NCBI GenBank assembly: GCA_033762625.1
Contig: JANRLI010000005.1
Span: forward strand, 35,954 to 99,953
DNA from: Alphaproteobacteria bacterium
Lineage (GTDB): Bacteria; Pseudomonadota; Alphaproteobacteria; UBA9219; RGZA01
Direction of reading: 5' to 3'
Length of the DNA stretch: 64,000 nucleotides
The position numbers and the translations under genes were made by a program. The stretch's first letter is position 1. Each line of letters starts with the position of its first letter. A model generated the notes under the pieces. The model was not told the origin of the DNA, ran no database searches, and saw only the letters and a program-made list of their open reading frames with translations. Shown here in pieces: positions 6,896 through 16,093 of this stretch.

Positions 6896-8941
6896 TTAAC
6901 CCGTAATATCGCGGTTTATCCCCAGAATTGCGGCCCCGCCGTTAAGCTTTGCGCGGTATAATTGCAGGGCTTCCAGAACGCGCTGAACATAATTGCGCGT
7001 TTCGTTAAAGGGGATGGTTTCAATCCAGTCCACTACCCAATCCACATCCTTGCCGCGCGGGTCGCCCATGGAGCTGTTAAGCCATTGGCGCATGCGTCCT
7101 GGCCCCGCATTATACGAACCGATGGTGAGTGGCAATGAGCCATCGAAATTTCCCATGAGTTCTTGCAAGTAAGCAGTACCCAGCGCCACATTGGTTTCCG
7201 GATCATATAAATTGGTTGGGTCAACCGACAGGCCCGCTTTATTCGCGACATGCTTTGCGGTGGAAGGCAAGAGCTGCATCAAGCCTTGCGCGTTCGATGA
7301 ACTGGCAATACGCGCGTCGAACTGGCTTTCCTGACGCGTGATGGCATGGGCAAGCGGCGCAATATCGCCCGATACAATATTCAGAACCGGATACCCTTCA
7401 ACCGGTAGCGCGATTTGTTTTTTCGCGGCGGCCTTTGCAACCTTCACCGCGACATCCGGCATGTTGAGTTGCAAAGCAAGGCCAGCCATTAAACGGAAAT
7501 CATTTTCCTGTGTCGCATTATTCGCAAAGGCCAGTGCAAAACGCTCCGCGATTTTCTTGGCGCCCACTTCCGCCAATTGCGTGACAATTGCGGTGGTGAC
7601 AAGACTGTTAAAATACGAAACGGCATCTGATGGTATGGGCGGCGCATTGGCAGAAATCTGGCTGGTGGGATAGAGACGTGCGGCCGCCAATTGTCCGTAA
7701 TAGGTTGTGCCGAAACTGGCAGCACGGGTGAACCAGCTTTGTGCCTGTTGCGTTTGGCCCAACGCTTCCTCGGCGCGGCCAATCCAATACGCCGCACGCG
7801 CAAAGGTGATAGGGGCGGTTGCGTTACCATTCAAGCGCTGGAAATGCCCAAGCGCAGCGGTTGGATTATTGAGATAACGCAGCGCCAGCCAGCCTGCCAT
7901 GAATTCAGCGTCGGAAAATTCCTGCCCCTTTAATGTGCCATGCTGCGCCGCCATTTGATAAGCTGCGGCATAGCTTCCGGTGGACATCAAATCGCGAATA
8001 ACCAGATTGCGTTCTTCCCACCATTCATCGGGTCGGCCAAGGCGCGATGAAGCCGCACGCATCATCGCGTAAGCGCCTGCCATGTCGTCATGCTTGCGGC
8101 GCCAGCGTGTGCGTTCATACATCAAGCCCGGATCATTTTGCAGATTGCCCGGTACGCGTTCCACCAGCTTGGGCGCTTTGTCGCTATTTTTGGACAATGC
8201 AATGCGCGCTTCCGCAAGCGCCTTTAAGCCCGGGCTAATCATTCCATAAAGCCGTTCGGCCTGTTCATATTGCTTTTCCCACAATACGCGGTCGAGGCGG
8301 TAAAAGGTATCTGCGCCGGAAAGCTGCTGACCAAAGCGGTTGATGAAGATGCGCTGTTCATCTTCCCCCAGATTATCTTCGCGCCAATGCTCGCGAATGG
8401 CTTTGGCAATTTTCGATGACTGGCCCGTTTGCGATAATGCATCAATATAATTTACAAATCCGTCACCGGTTTGCGCCGGATAGGCAGTAAAAAATGCGAT
8501 GAGGGTTTGCGGATTGATATTGCCGTCAATTTTCTTTTCGGCTTGCTTGGCGATGTTCTTGCGGTCGCTTTCCGGCCAATAGGTGTGGTTCAATAAAAAC
8601 TGGTATGCGGTATTGAAATCATACGGGCTGTCATCTTGGCCCATGGCAAGGCCCGTAATCACATCAATCATCAACGGGTTATTGCTGCCCTGTATGGCGC
8701 GCACGGCTTCCTGCCCTGAGCGTGTATCCAGCGCCGCCAATGCTGCGCGAAGCCCGCCGCCATCATAGCTAAAACTGCCCGATGAACTGCTGGATGAATT
8801 GCCGATTGATGAACTGGGGCCGCCTGCGTAAGCGACTGCAAATGCTGGGGTTATTGATGTTGTGAGCCATAAAAAAGCGCAACTGAAAGCGATTAAGCAA
8901 GTGATTATCCACTGGCAAAATGCAGGTGAAGCAGTTATCAT
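6896..8941 (-). CDS. slt: Soluble-type lytic transglycosylase (Slt70-like, family 1A)
   Basis: A periplasmic murein lytic transglycosylase, which cleaves the MurNAc-GlcNAc bond to leave 1,6-anhydro ends during wall growth and recycling. I place the start at the ATG at 8941, which gives 681 residues and a clean signal peptide ending ITPAFA, rather than the much longer open frame upstream that overlaps dapA. A low-complexity Ser-rich stretch follows the signal. Helical repeats of the superhelical U/L domain fill the middle. The C-terminal GEWL domain has the catalytic Glu in ITRQESQFDARIASSSNA, then GLMQLLPSTA and YNAGPGRMRQWL. The opposite-strand dapA start is 34 bases away. Confidence 0.9.
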   Translation of the reverse strand: MITASPAFCQWIITCLIAFSCAFLWLTTSITPAFAVAYAGGPSSSIGNSSSSSSGSFSYDGGGLRAALAALDTRSGQEAVRAIQGSNNPLMIDVITGLAMGQDDSPYDFNTAYQFLLNHTYWPESDRKNIAKQAEKKIDGNINPQTLIAFFTAYPAQTGDGFVNYIDALSQTGQSSKIAKAIREHWREDNLGEDEQRIFINRFGQQLSGADTFYRLDRVLWEKQYEQAERLYGMISPGLKALAEARIALSKNSDKAPKLVERVPGNLQNDPGLMYERTRWRRKHDDMAGAYAMMRAASSRLGRPDEWWEERNLVIRDLMSTGSYAAAYQMAAQHGTLKGQEFSDAEFMAGWLALRYLNNPTAALGHFQRLNGNATAPITFARAAYWIGRAEEALGQTQQAQSWFTRAASFGTTYYGQLAAARLYPTSQISANAPPIPSDAVSYFNSLVTTAIVTQLAEVGAKKIAERFALAFANNATQENDFRLMAGLALQLNMPDVAVKVAKAAAKKQIALPVEGYPVLNIVSGDIAPLAHAITRQESQFDARIASSSNAQGLMQLLPSTAKHVANKAGLSVDPTNLYDPETNVALGTAYLQELMGNFDGSLPLTIGSYNAGPGRMRQWLNSSMGDPRGKDVDWVVDWIETIPFNETRNYVQRVLEALQLYRAKLNGGAAILGINRDITG

Positions 8942-8974
8942 TTTTGAAGAATTTAGAGGATTTAGAGGTTTCAT

Positions 8975-9868
8975 ATGTTGCGACTGCAAGGATTGATGAC
9001 CGCGCTGGTGACCCCGTTTCGCGGCGGACAGGTTGATGAAAAAGCGTTCGAGCGTTTTGTAGATTGGCAAGTTAAAGAAGGCGTTAACGGTCTTGTGGTG
9101 TGCGGCACGACCGCTGAAAGCCCGACCTTGTCCGAAGCCGAACAAGACCGTTTGCTGGAAATTGCGGTGCAGGTCAATGCGCGCCGTGTGCCCGTGATTA
9201 TGGGAACCGGTTCGTTCGATACGGCCGATGTCATTCGCCGCACGAACCAAGCGCAAAAGCTGGGTGCGGATTGCGCGCTGATTGTCACGCCGTATTACAA
9301 TAAGCCTAGTCAAGAAGGGTTGTTCCAACATTTCAAAGCGGTGCATGATTCGACCGAATTACCCATATTGCTTTACAACATTCCGCCGCGTTGTGTCGTG
9401 GATATTTTACCGCCAACTATGCAGCGGCTGTCACAATTGCCCCGAATTATCGGGGTTAAGGATGCGACCGCCGATTTGACCCGCCCCGTGCGCACCCGTA
9501 TTGATTGTGGCGATGCGTTCCAGCAATTCTGCGGCGATGACATGTTGGCTTCGGCGCATCTGGCACAAGGCGGCGTGGGCTGCATTTCGGTGAGCGGTAA
9601 TATTGCGCCCCGCCTATGCGTGGAAATGCAGGATGCGTGGCGCGCTGGCGATATGCCACGCTTTAACGAATTGCGCGATCTATTAATGCCGCTGCATCAA
9701 TCCATGTTCCTTGATACCAACCCCGTGCCGGTGAAATATGCCGCCAGCCTGCTTGGCTTAATGAGCGAGGAAGTGCGCCTGCCCATGGTGCCCTTGCAGC
9801 AGAATGTAAAGGCGCAAATAGCGCAGGTATTGCAGCAAGTTGGCCTTACCTCTGCAAAAGCGGCTTAA
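8975..9868 (+). CDS. dapA: 4-hydroxy-tetrahydrodipicolinate synthase
   Basis: A 297-residue TIM-barrel aldolase that condenses pyruvate with aspartate semialdehyde, the first committed step to diaminopimelate and lysine. The Schiff-base lysine is in GVKDATADL near residue 164, the catalytic tyrosine in LYNIPPR near 136, and the threonine pair in CGTTAESPT near 47. A ribosome binding site AGAGG sits six bases before the ATG. It overlaps smpB by one base. Aspartate semialdehyde comes from lysC and asd, both elsewhere in this window. Confidence 0.97.
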   Translation: MLRLQGLMTALVTPFRGGQVDEKAFERFVDWQVKEGVNGLVVCGTTAESPTLSEAEQDRLLEIAVQVNARRVPVIMGTGSFDTADVIRRTNQAQKLGADCALIVTPYYNKPSQEGLFQHFKAVHDSTELPILLYNIPPRCVVDILPPTMQRLSQLPRIIGVKDATADLTRPVRTRIDCGDAFQQFCGDDMLASAHLAQGGVGCISVSGNIAPRLCVEMQDAWRAGDMPRFNELRDLLMPLHQSMFLDTNPVPVKYAASLLGLMSEEVRLPMVPLQQNVKAQIAQVLQQVGLTSAKAA

Positions 9869-10347
9869 TGAACAGCCGTATCGAAGCCCAGAAATATGTC
9901 GCGCAGAACCGCAAGGCGCGATTTGAATTTGCCATTACCGATAAGCTGGAAGTGGGCATGGTGCTGACTGGCACCGAAGTAAAAACGCTGCGTGGCGGCG
10001 GCGTCAGCATCAACGAAGCCTATGCCGGCCCGGCGCAAGGCGAGATTTATTTGTTTAACGCCAATTTCGCCGAATACAAAAAAGCCGGCGCGCATCTGCA
10101 ACACGAAGCAAACCATCCGCGTAAATTGCTTATGCATAAGGCGCAGCGCAATAAACTTATTGGCGCGGTACAACGTGAAGGGGTTTCACTGGTACCCCTT
10201 TCCATCTATTTCAATGAAAAGGGCAAAGCCAAGCTGGAGCTGGGCGTTGCCAAAGGCCGCAAGAAAGAAGACAAGCGCGCCGCGATAAAAGAACGTGATA
10301 GCAAACGCGAAGCGGCGCGGGCGATGAAGAACAAGGGACGGGAATAA
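9868..10347 (+). CDS. smpB: SsrA-binding protein
   Basis: A 159-residue tmRNA-binding protein used in trans-translation to rescue stalled ribosomes. The N-terminal motif RKARFEFAITDKLEVGMVLTG (split here as RKARFEF and ITDKLEVGMVL) and the OB-fold segment LRGGGVSINEAYA are typical. The C-terminus is the usual Lys/Arg-rich tail (KKEDKRAAIKERDSKREA) that enters the mRNA channel. The start codon overlaps the dapA stop (TAATG), so the pair is coupled. No ssrA gene is recognised nearby. Confidence 0.96.
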   Translation: MNSRIEAQKYVAQNRKARFEFAITDKLEVGMVLTGTEVKTLRGGGVSINEAYAGPAQGEIYLFNANFAEYKKAGAHLQHEANHPRKLLMHKAQRNKLIGAVQREGVSLVPLSIYFNEKGKAKLELGVAKGRKKEDKRAAIKERDSKREAARAMKNKGRE

Positions 10348-10371
10348 TATCAAAATTCAAGGGAGCCGCTT

Positions 10372-11028
10372 ATGAATGAAGTAGCAGAGTTATCGCCAAT
10401 GAAAGATCCGGTTATCTTATTTGGCATAGCTGGAATAAGCCTCACCATCCTTTTTTATCTCTCGGCCTTAGCCAAAGAGTGGCTAAATAAAAATGCATCT
10501 ACGGTCACCACGGGAACAATCAATAGCGCGGGTGCCATTAGCAATCCGGTTGTAGGCATCTATGATCTGTGCGGTGATCCCAATATTAGTGCCGATGAAA
10601 AAGTCCTTGGAACTATTTTCAGCAAAGTTCTTAAAAGTACGGTTTATCCACCGCGCTGCAATGTCTTGTTTTTATATTGCAAAATTGGTGCGGACGGAAA
10701 AATTGAAAATACATCTGCCAGTTTAGGCGAAATCATTGATGCATCTGCTGCTTCGATTGCCATCGTGGCTACTGAAAATATCGGCAATCATTACATTCAG
10801 ACAGGTAAAAGAGGGCCGCATAGCAGGACCAATCTTGTGATGACGACAAATCGTAATGGTCCAGTCTTTATGAGGTTTTTTGAAAAACTATTCAATGCCA
10901 TGAATGCAGGAGAACCCATGACCGCAGCTTGGAGTAGGTTGGCTCCGCAGATTGCAGGTATGGAGCATAAAGATTGTCCGGGTACAATTTTCTCTGCTGA
11001 ACTTGGTGATATTACTTTTAGAAATTGA
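10372..11028 (+). CDS. Membrane-anchored protein with a possible degenerate CHAT/caspase-like domain
   Basis: A 218-residue protein with one membrane helix near residues 13-31 (VILFGIAGISLTILFYLSAL) and a soluble domain of about 170 residues. The end of that domain, NGPVFMRFFEKLFNAMNAGE and then PMTAAWSRLAPQ, has the spacing of the C-terminal helix of CHAT peptidase domains (a strand with VMTT, then F-x-x-F-x-x-L-x-x-G-x-x-x-x-x-A). Upstream strands VLFLYCKIG and SIAIVATENIGN could be core strands, but no clear catalytic His-Cys pair is seen. A good ribosome binding site (AGGGAG) precedes the ATG. Base use is more AT-rich than its neighbours. The family call is tentative. Confidence 0.45.
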   Translation: MNEVAELSPMKDPVILFGIAGISLTILFYLSALAKEWLNKNASTVTTGTINSAGAISNPVVGIYDLCGDPNISADEKVLGTIFSKVLKSTVYPPRCNVLFLYCKIGADGKIENTSASLGEIIDASAASIAIVATENIGNHYIQTGKRGPHSRTNLVMTTNRNGPVFMRFFEKLFNAMNAGEPMTAAWSRLAPQIAGMEHKDCPGTIFSAELGDITFRN

Positions 11029-11083
11029 TGCAGCTGGCCGCCATAGAAATTCTGATATGTATTTCCCTGTTTTGTTCTCTTGA

Positions 11084-11099
11084 TAACTTCGAAAAGTTA
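11084..11099 (+). terminator. Short hairpin between the CHAT-like gene and the OYE gene
   Basis: TAACTT and AAGTTA pair perfectly around the stable-type tetraloop CGAA. No U tract follows, so it is more likely a small mRNA hairpin upstream of the next gene's AAGGAG site than an intrinsic terminator. Confidence 0.3.
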
Positions 11100-11138
11100 C
11101 TTACCTCTAAGCTCTAACCCTTCAAGGAGCATGCCTGT

Positions 11139-12266
11139 ATGACCAGCCTGTTTGACCCGCTTTCGATTGGCGATATATCTCTCAAAAACCGCATTATCAT
11201 GGCACCATTGACGCGCATGCGTAGCCAGCAACCGGGTAATATCCCCCACGCACTCAATGCCGAATATTATGCGCAGCGCGCAGGGGCGGGGCTCATTATC
11301 ACCGAAGCAACGCAGATCACCCAGCAGGGCCAAGGATACCCCGCAACACCGGGCATTCATTCAAAAGAACAGGTAGCAGGCTGGAAATTAGTGACCGATG
11401 CCGTGCATAAAAAAGATGGAAAGATCGTATTGCAACTTTGGCATGTGGGGCGCATTTCGCATCCATCGCATCAACCCAATGGCGGTTTGCCGGTTGCACC
11501 ATCAGCGATTGCTGCAAAAAACAGCGGAACCTATACAGCCGATTGGAAGCCAACGCCCATCATGGTACCGCGTGCATTGGAAACGAATGAACTGTCCGGC
11601 ATTGTGAATGATTACCAAGTGGCCGCGCAGAACGCGAAGGATGCAGGGTTTGACGGCGTGGAAGTGCACGGCGCGAATGGATATTTGCTGAACGAATTTT
11701 TAGAAGATGGTTCGAACCAGCGCACCGATAATTACGGTGGCAGCATTGAAAACCGCGCGCGCTTATTGCTGGAAGTGGTCGATGCCGTTGTGGGCGTGTG
11801 GGGTAAAGGCCGCGTGGGCGTGCGTTTATCACCCTATGGCACCTTTGGTGATATGAGCGATAGCAACCCTGAAAAATTATACACCTATGTTCTGCAACAA
11901 CTCAGCGCGCGCGGGATTGCCTACGTGCATGTGATTGAACCGCGTGCAACGGGTGCAGGTGGCGGTGACAGCGTGATGGAAAACGCGCCCAGCACATCGA
12001 CCATCTTCCGCAAACATTTTAATGGCGCGTTCATTTCCGCAGGCGGTTACACACCGGAAAGTGCGAAGGACGTGGTAGCAAAAGGCAATGCGGATGCGGT
12101 GGCATTCGGGCGGTATTATATCTCCACGCCGGATCTGGCGGAGCGTATCAAGGCGGGAGTCCCGCTCAATAAATACAACCGCGCCACATTCTATGGCGGC
12201 GGCGAAAAAGGATATACGGATTATCCAACCGCGGATAAGGCGAACGCTGCCGAATTAGCTGCGTAA
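11139..12266 (+). CDS. Old Yellow Enzyme family alkene reductase
   Basis: A 375-residue FMN-dependent oxidoreductase of the NemA/Old Yellow Enzyme family, which reduces activated C=C bonds and nitro compounds with NAD(P)H. Marks include LFDPLSIGDISLKNRIIMAP at the N-terminus with the flavin-contacting Thr (APLTRMRS), the substrate-binding His-Asn pair in GVEVHGANGYLLNEFL near residue 182, NYGGSIENRARLLLEV, and the C-terminal phosphate site AFGRYYISTPDLAERI. AAGGAG lies about nine bases before the start. It converges with pheT and overlaps it by 12 bases at the 3' end. The physiological substrate is unknown. Confidence 0.92.
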   Translation: MTSLFDPLSIGDISLKNRIIMAPLTRMRSQQPGNIPHALNAEYYAQRAGAGLIITEATQITQQGQGYPATPGIHSKEQVAGWKLVTDAVHKKDGKIVLQLWHVGRISHPSHQPNGGLPVAPSAIAAKNSGTYTADWKPTPIMVPRALETNELSGIVNDYQVAAQNAKDAGFDGVEVHGANGYLLNEFLEDGSNQRTDNYGGSIENRARLLLEVVDAVVGVWGKGRVGVRLSPYGTFGDMSDSNPEKLYTYVLQQLSARGIAYVHVIEPRATGAGGGDSVMENAPSTSTIFRKHFNGAFISAGGYTPESAKDVVAKGNADAVAFGRYYISTPDLAERIKAGVPLNKYNRATFYGGGEKGYTDYPTADKANAAELAA

Positions 12267-14699
12267 GCTTGCGCCGATCTTTTGTGCGGCGGCAATAACC
12301 TTGGCGGAGAATGCATCCAAATCCGCATCGGTCAGGGTTTTGCCGCGTGGCTGCAGCGTTACCGAAACCGCCAATGATTTATGGCCTTCCTGTACGCCCT
12401 TGCCTTCGTAGACATCGAATAATTCAACATTCGCAATCAAATCCTTATCCGCAGCGCGGATGGCTTTGATGAGTTTATCTGCAGCCACATCACGCGCCAA
12501 AATGAACGCATAGTCACGTTGCACGGCTTGTAAATCAGGAAGGTCAGCTAGTGGTTTGGCAGGACCCGTATCCTTAATCGCGGGCAGTGCATCAAGGAAT
12601 ACTTCAACGCTCACTAAGGGATGAGGGATGCCAAATAGTTTTAAAAGTCTTGGGTGGATTTCGCCAAAATGTGCGAGTACCGATGGGCCAAGGCGAAGCA
12701 CGCCCGAGCGACCCGGATGGAAATATTGTTGGCGCGATGCCTCTGCGCCTTGCGGCGCAACCGGCCCTGCGCTGAACGGTTCTATCTGCAAATTACCTGT
12801 CGGGGCTTTTACCGCTTCTAATGCTGCCAACGCATCGGCTTTTGCATCGAACACATCAACGGCACGTTCCTTTACATTCCAGCTGCGTGGCATATTGCCC
12901 ATTCGTACTATAGCAGCGCAGAGTTGCTGGCCTTCAGCCTTGGCGGATTTATAAATAGGGCCAATTTCAAACAAGGCAACATCGTTAAAGCCTCTGTATG
13001 AGTTGCGTTCTGCTGAGGCAATTAAGTTAGGCAAAATTGTAGAACGTAAAACGTCTAGTTCAACATTGATTGGATTTTTAATTACTAAGCTAGGGTGAAT
13101 ACTAATAAATTGTTGTGCAACTACCGAGGGCATGAATGACCATGTAACGGTTTCAAGTAAACCGCGCGCGGCGAGTGCGCGGCGCATCATCGCCGCTTTT
13201 TTCTGTGGTGCAGAAAATGCAGAAACCGTGAGCGAGGATGGCCGCACAAGTGATGTCGCGGGGATATTCGAATAGCCTTTGATACGTAAAATTTCCTCAA
13301 CGCAATCGGCTTCCATGCTCAAATCAGGACGCCAGCTGGGGAAGGCCACATCAATGATGCCTGATACACTGTTCACAGTGCAGCCTAGCGCTTGTAAGAT
13401 TTGCTTTTGCTCCGCAACAGGTACGTCCAGCCCGCCCAATGTTTTGCAGCGGTCAGGGCGCAAGGTAGTTGCGCGTTTTGGCGCGGCTTCATTGCCCGCA
13501 ATCACCAATTCGCTCACCGTTACATTTTCTGGGCCGCCGCAGCATTCAATAATAAGCTGTGTGGCTAGTTCCGTGGCATCGCGCATAAAGCCAATATCCA
13601 CGCCGCGTTCAAAGCGGTAACGTGCATCGGAAATAATACCCAGTTTGCGGCCTGCCAATGTTGTACGTGCGGGGTCAAAATAGGCGCATTCCAAAAACAC
13701 ATCGGTGGTCGCATCACTGCATCCGCTTTCCAAACCGCCCATGATACCGGCGATGGCATGTGCCTTTTCATCATCGGCAATGACGGTGATGGTTTCATCA
13801 AGCGTATATTCTTTTTCATTCAGCGCGGTGATCTTTTCACCGGCCTTGGCAACGCGCACCTGAATATTGCCTTTTAATTTGGATGCATCGAACACGTGCA
13901 GCGGGCGCGCATGATCGAACGCCATGAAATTGGTGATATCCACCAATGCGGAAATCGGTTTTAGGCCGATGGATGTCAAACGGTCTTGCAGCCATTTGGG
14001 TGATGGGCCGTTCTTTACACCCTTTATCATGCGGCCGATGAAGAGCGGGCAGGCAACTTTATCCTTATCCGATAAGGCTAAATTCACGCCGATCGCGCTT
14101 TTGAATGTTGGCTTTTGCTGTTTAATAGCAAGGGGTTTCAGTGTGCCCAAACCCGCCGCTGCTGCATCACGCGCAATGCCGCGCACGCCATTGCAATCGG
14201 CGCGGTTGGGGGTGAGTTTGATCTCGAATTGCGGGTCATTTAGCCCTGCGTAATCTACAAATGAACCGCCCACCGGTGCATCTGCTGGCAATTCCATAAT
14301 CCCGTCGGATTCAGCGCTAAGTTGTAATTCTTTTCCGGAACACAACATACCGCGGGATTCTACATCACGGATCTTGGAGATCTTCAGCGTGATATTCGCG
14401 CCGGGCACAAAGGTGCCGGGTGCACCGAACACGGTTTTCAAACCGGCACGCGCATTGGGCGCTCCGCACACGACCTGCACGGTTTCTTTGCCAATATTTA
14501 CCTGACATACACGCAGGCGATCTGCATTGGGGTGTTGTTCGGCTGTTACAATTTGCGCAATCACGAATGGCGCAAGCGCTTGCCCGGGATTATGCACGCC
14601 TTCCACTTCCAAGCCGATATCGGTCAGCTTGGCGGAAAGCGCATCGACGCTAACCGATGTATCCAGATGGGTTTTGAGCCAGGAAAGGGTGAATTTCAT
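12255..14699 (-). CDS. pheT: Phenylalanine-tRNA ligase beta subunit
   Basis: An 814-residue beta subunit of the heterotetrameric PheRS. Domains in order: N-terminal EMAP/tRNA-binding OB fold (residues about 40-150, VQVVCGAPNAR), B3/B4 editing region (about 210-390, ARPLHVFDASKL), B5 (about 400-480), the catalytic-like core with GFNDVALFEIGPIY, and the C-terminal ferredoxin-fold anticodon-binding domain (DLPDLQAVQRDYAFIL to the end). Length is typical. It is separated from pheS by a glycerate kinase gene instead of following it directly. Confidence 0.96.
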   Translation of the reverse strand: MKFTLSWLKTHLDTSVSVDALSAKLTDIGLEVEGVHNPGQALAPFVIAQIVTAEQHPNADRLRVCQVNIGKETVQVVCGAPNARAGLKTVFGAPGTFVPGANITLKISKIRDVESRGMLCSGKELQLSAESDGIMELPADAPVGGSFVDYAGLNDPQFEIKLTPNRADCNGVRGIARDAAAAGLGTLKPLAIKQQKPTFKSAIGVNLALSDKDKVACPLFIGRMIKGVKNGPSPKWLQDRLTSIGLKPISALVDITNFMAFDHARPLHVFDASKLKGNIQVRVAKAGEKITALNEKEYTLDETITVIADDEKAHAIAGIMGGLESGCSDATTDVFLECAYFDPARTTLAGRKLGIISDARYRFERGVDIGFMRDATELATQLIIECCGGPENVTVSELVIAGNEAAPKRATTLRPDRCKTLGGLDVPVAEQKQILQALGCTVNSVSGIIDVAFPSWRPDLSMEADCVEEILRIKGYSNIPATSLVRPSSLTVSAFSAPQKKAAMMRRALAARGLLETVTWSFMPSVVAQQFISIHPSLVIKNPINVELDVLRSTILPNLIASAERNSYRGFNDVALFEIGPIYKSAKAEGQQLCAAIVRMGNMPRSWNVKERAVDVFDAKADALAALEAVKAPTGNLQIEPFSAGPVAPQGAEASRQQYFHPGRSGVLRLGPSVLAHFGEIHPRLLKLFGIPHPLVSVEVFLDALPAIKDTGPAKPLADLPDLQAVQRDYAFILARDVAADKLIKAIRAADKDLIANVELFDVYEGKGVQEGHKSLAVSVTLQPRGKTLTDADLDAFSAKVIAAAQKIGASLRS

Positions 14700-14714
14700 G
14701 TTATGTCTTTATGC

Positions 14715-16091
14715 TTAAGGTGCCGGTGGAATGACAGGGATATAAACCGCGGCATCGCATACATTCGTGCCGCTGATGAAAGATGGTTTGGTGTTGCGCG
14801 TAGCGCGAAGATAATAAACCGCGCGGCAATCGGTAATGTGTTGTGCCGCATCGAGCCCCTGGGCAAGGCCGCGCGTGATGGTATCGGGATCGGTGGTTGC
14901 GCCGCTTTGATCGCCGCGCCCATCGCCGCCATCGGTTGCAAAAAAGTTGCCCACACCGATTTTATCCTTGGGTAATTCATTGTGCATGGTTAGTGCGAAC
15001 TGCAAGGCCATGTGGTTGGCACGGCCGCCATCACCATCAAAGCCTTCGGGCGCTTTGACCGTGGGTTCGCCGCCCGCAAACAGCATGACGCGTTTACCGC
15101 GATAATCGACATTATCATAAAAGCCGGTGCGGGTGAGGGTGAGCGCGACTTCGGCGAATTGTTTGGCAGCTTGCGCGGCATCACCGCTGACCCAATCGGG
15201 CAGGACAATCGGCACAAAGCCGTGTTCACGCGCATAGGTTGCGGCCGCATTGATCGCCATGCGGTTATTGGCAATGACGCGTGTAAAATCTTTGTTCCCT
15301 GCGGCGAAGGTTGGGTGTGATGCATCAATGACCGGCGCGGTTTCATTGCCAAGGAATGCGACCACTTCATCGGGGAAGGGATATTTTGCTTTTGCAATCG
15401 CGGCTCTGGCTTCGGCATAACCGGTGGGGTTAGGCACGCTGGGGCCGGAACCAATCACTTCAAGCGGATCGCGGCCATCCGCGGAAGGCGGCACATCGGA
15501 TACAGCATAGGTGCGCATTTCAATTTCCGGCCCAGCTAGCGCAGCAAGACCGCCACCGGGAAGTTGCGATAGCACGCGGCGCACGATATTCATATCCACG
15601 ATATCAAGGCCGCTATTGACCAGGGTTTTTGCCGCAGCAAAGGCTGCTTCTCGTGATAAGCCTTGTTCAGGTTTGAAAATAAGTGCGGAAGCACCGCCCG
15701 ACATGAACATTAAAATGCGATTGCCGCGTTTGCCGTTGGCTTTCAGTTTTTCAACCGCGGCGATGATCGCGTCTGCCGCTGCAACACTGGTGTTATCGGG
15801 ATCAGGGTGCGCCGCAGTAATCGCTGTTAATACGCGCGTATTGGCAAGGTTGCCCTTTTTGGTGACAACGATGCCGGAAAAGCCATTTGGGCCTAATTGC
15901 TCAATCAGTTTTTTTTCAGCCTGAATAGCCATTTCTTCCGCGGCCTTGCCCACGCAAATGACGAGCGTATCGCCTTCGGCTTCGGGAAGGGTGCTGAGAT
16001 GTTCAGGAAGCGTGACTTTGGGTTGCACGGCATGAATAGCGGCATCTTGAACGTGTTGTAGTGTTTCAAGCTGTTCTTGGACAGATGGCAT
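14715..16091 (-). CDS. Glycerate 2-kinase, MOFRL/TtuD family
   Basis: A 458-residue kinase of the DUF4147-MOFRL family (annotated elsewhere as glycerate kinase or, historically, hydroxypyruvate reductase TtuD). It phosphorylates glycerate at C2 for entry into lower glycolysis. N-terminal region: VICVGKAAEEMAIQAEKKL near residue 45 and the glycine-rich MFMSGGASALI near 130. The C-terminal MOFRL domain contains ATDGGDGRGDQSGATTDPDT near 395-415, the family's acidic signature in a slightly altered form. It sits between pheS (2 bases upstream) and pheT (15 bases downstream) on the same strand, an unusual interruption of the pheST operon. Confidence 0.88.
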   Translation of the reverse strand: MPSVQEQLETLQHVQDAAIHAVQPKVTLPEHLSTLPEAEGDTLVICVGKAAEEMAIQAEKKLIEQLGPNGFSGIVVTKKGNLANTRVLTAITAAHPDPDNTSVAAADAIIAAVEKLKANGKRGNRILMFMSGGASALIFKPEQGLSREAAFAAAKTLVNSGLDIVDMNIVRRVLSQLPGGGLAALAGPEIEMRTYAVSDVPPSADGRDPLEVIGSGPSVPNPTGYAEARAAIAKAKYPFPDEVVAFLGNETAPVIDASHPTFAAGNKDFTRVIANNRMAINAAATYAREHGFVPIVLPDWVSGDAAQAAKQFAEVALTLTRTGFYDNVDYRGKRVMLFAGGEPTVKAPEGFDGDGGRANHMALQFALTMHNELPKDKIGVGNFFATDGGDGRGDQSGATTDPDTITRGLAQGLDAAQHITDCRAVYYLRATRNTKPSFISGTNVCDAAVYIPVIPPAP

Positions 16092-16093
16092 GG

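Noticed and set aside
8942..9346. Upstream extension of the slt reading frame by about 135 codons
   Set aside because: It lies antisense over the first 370 bases of dapA and has no family similarity. The signal peptide begins at the ATG at 8941.
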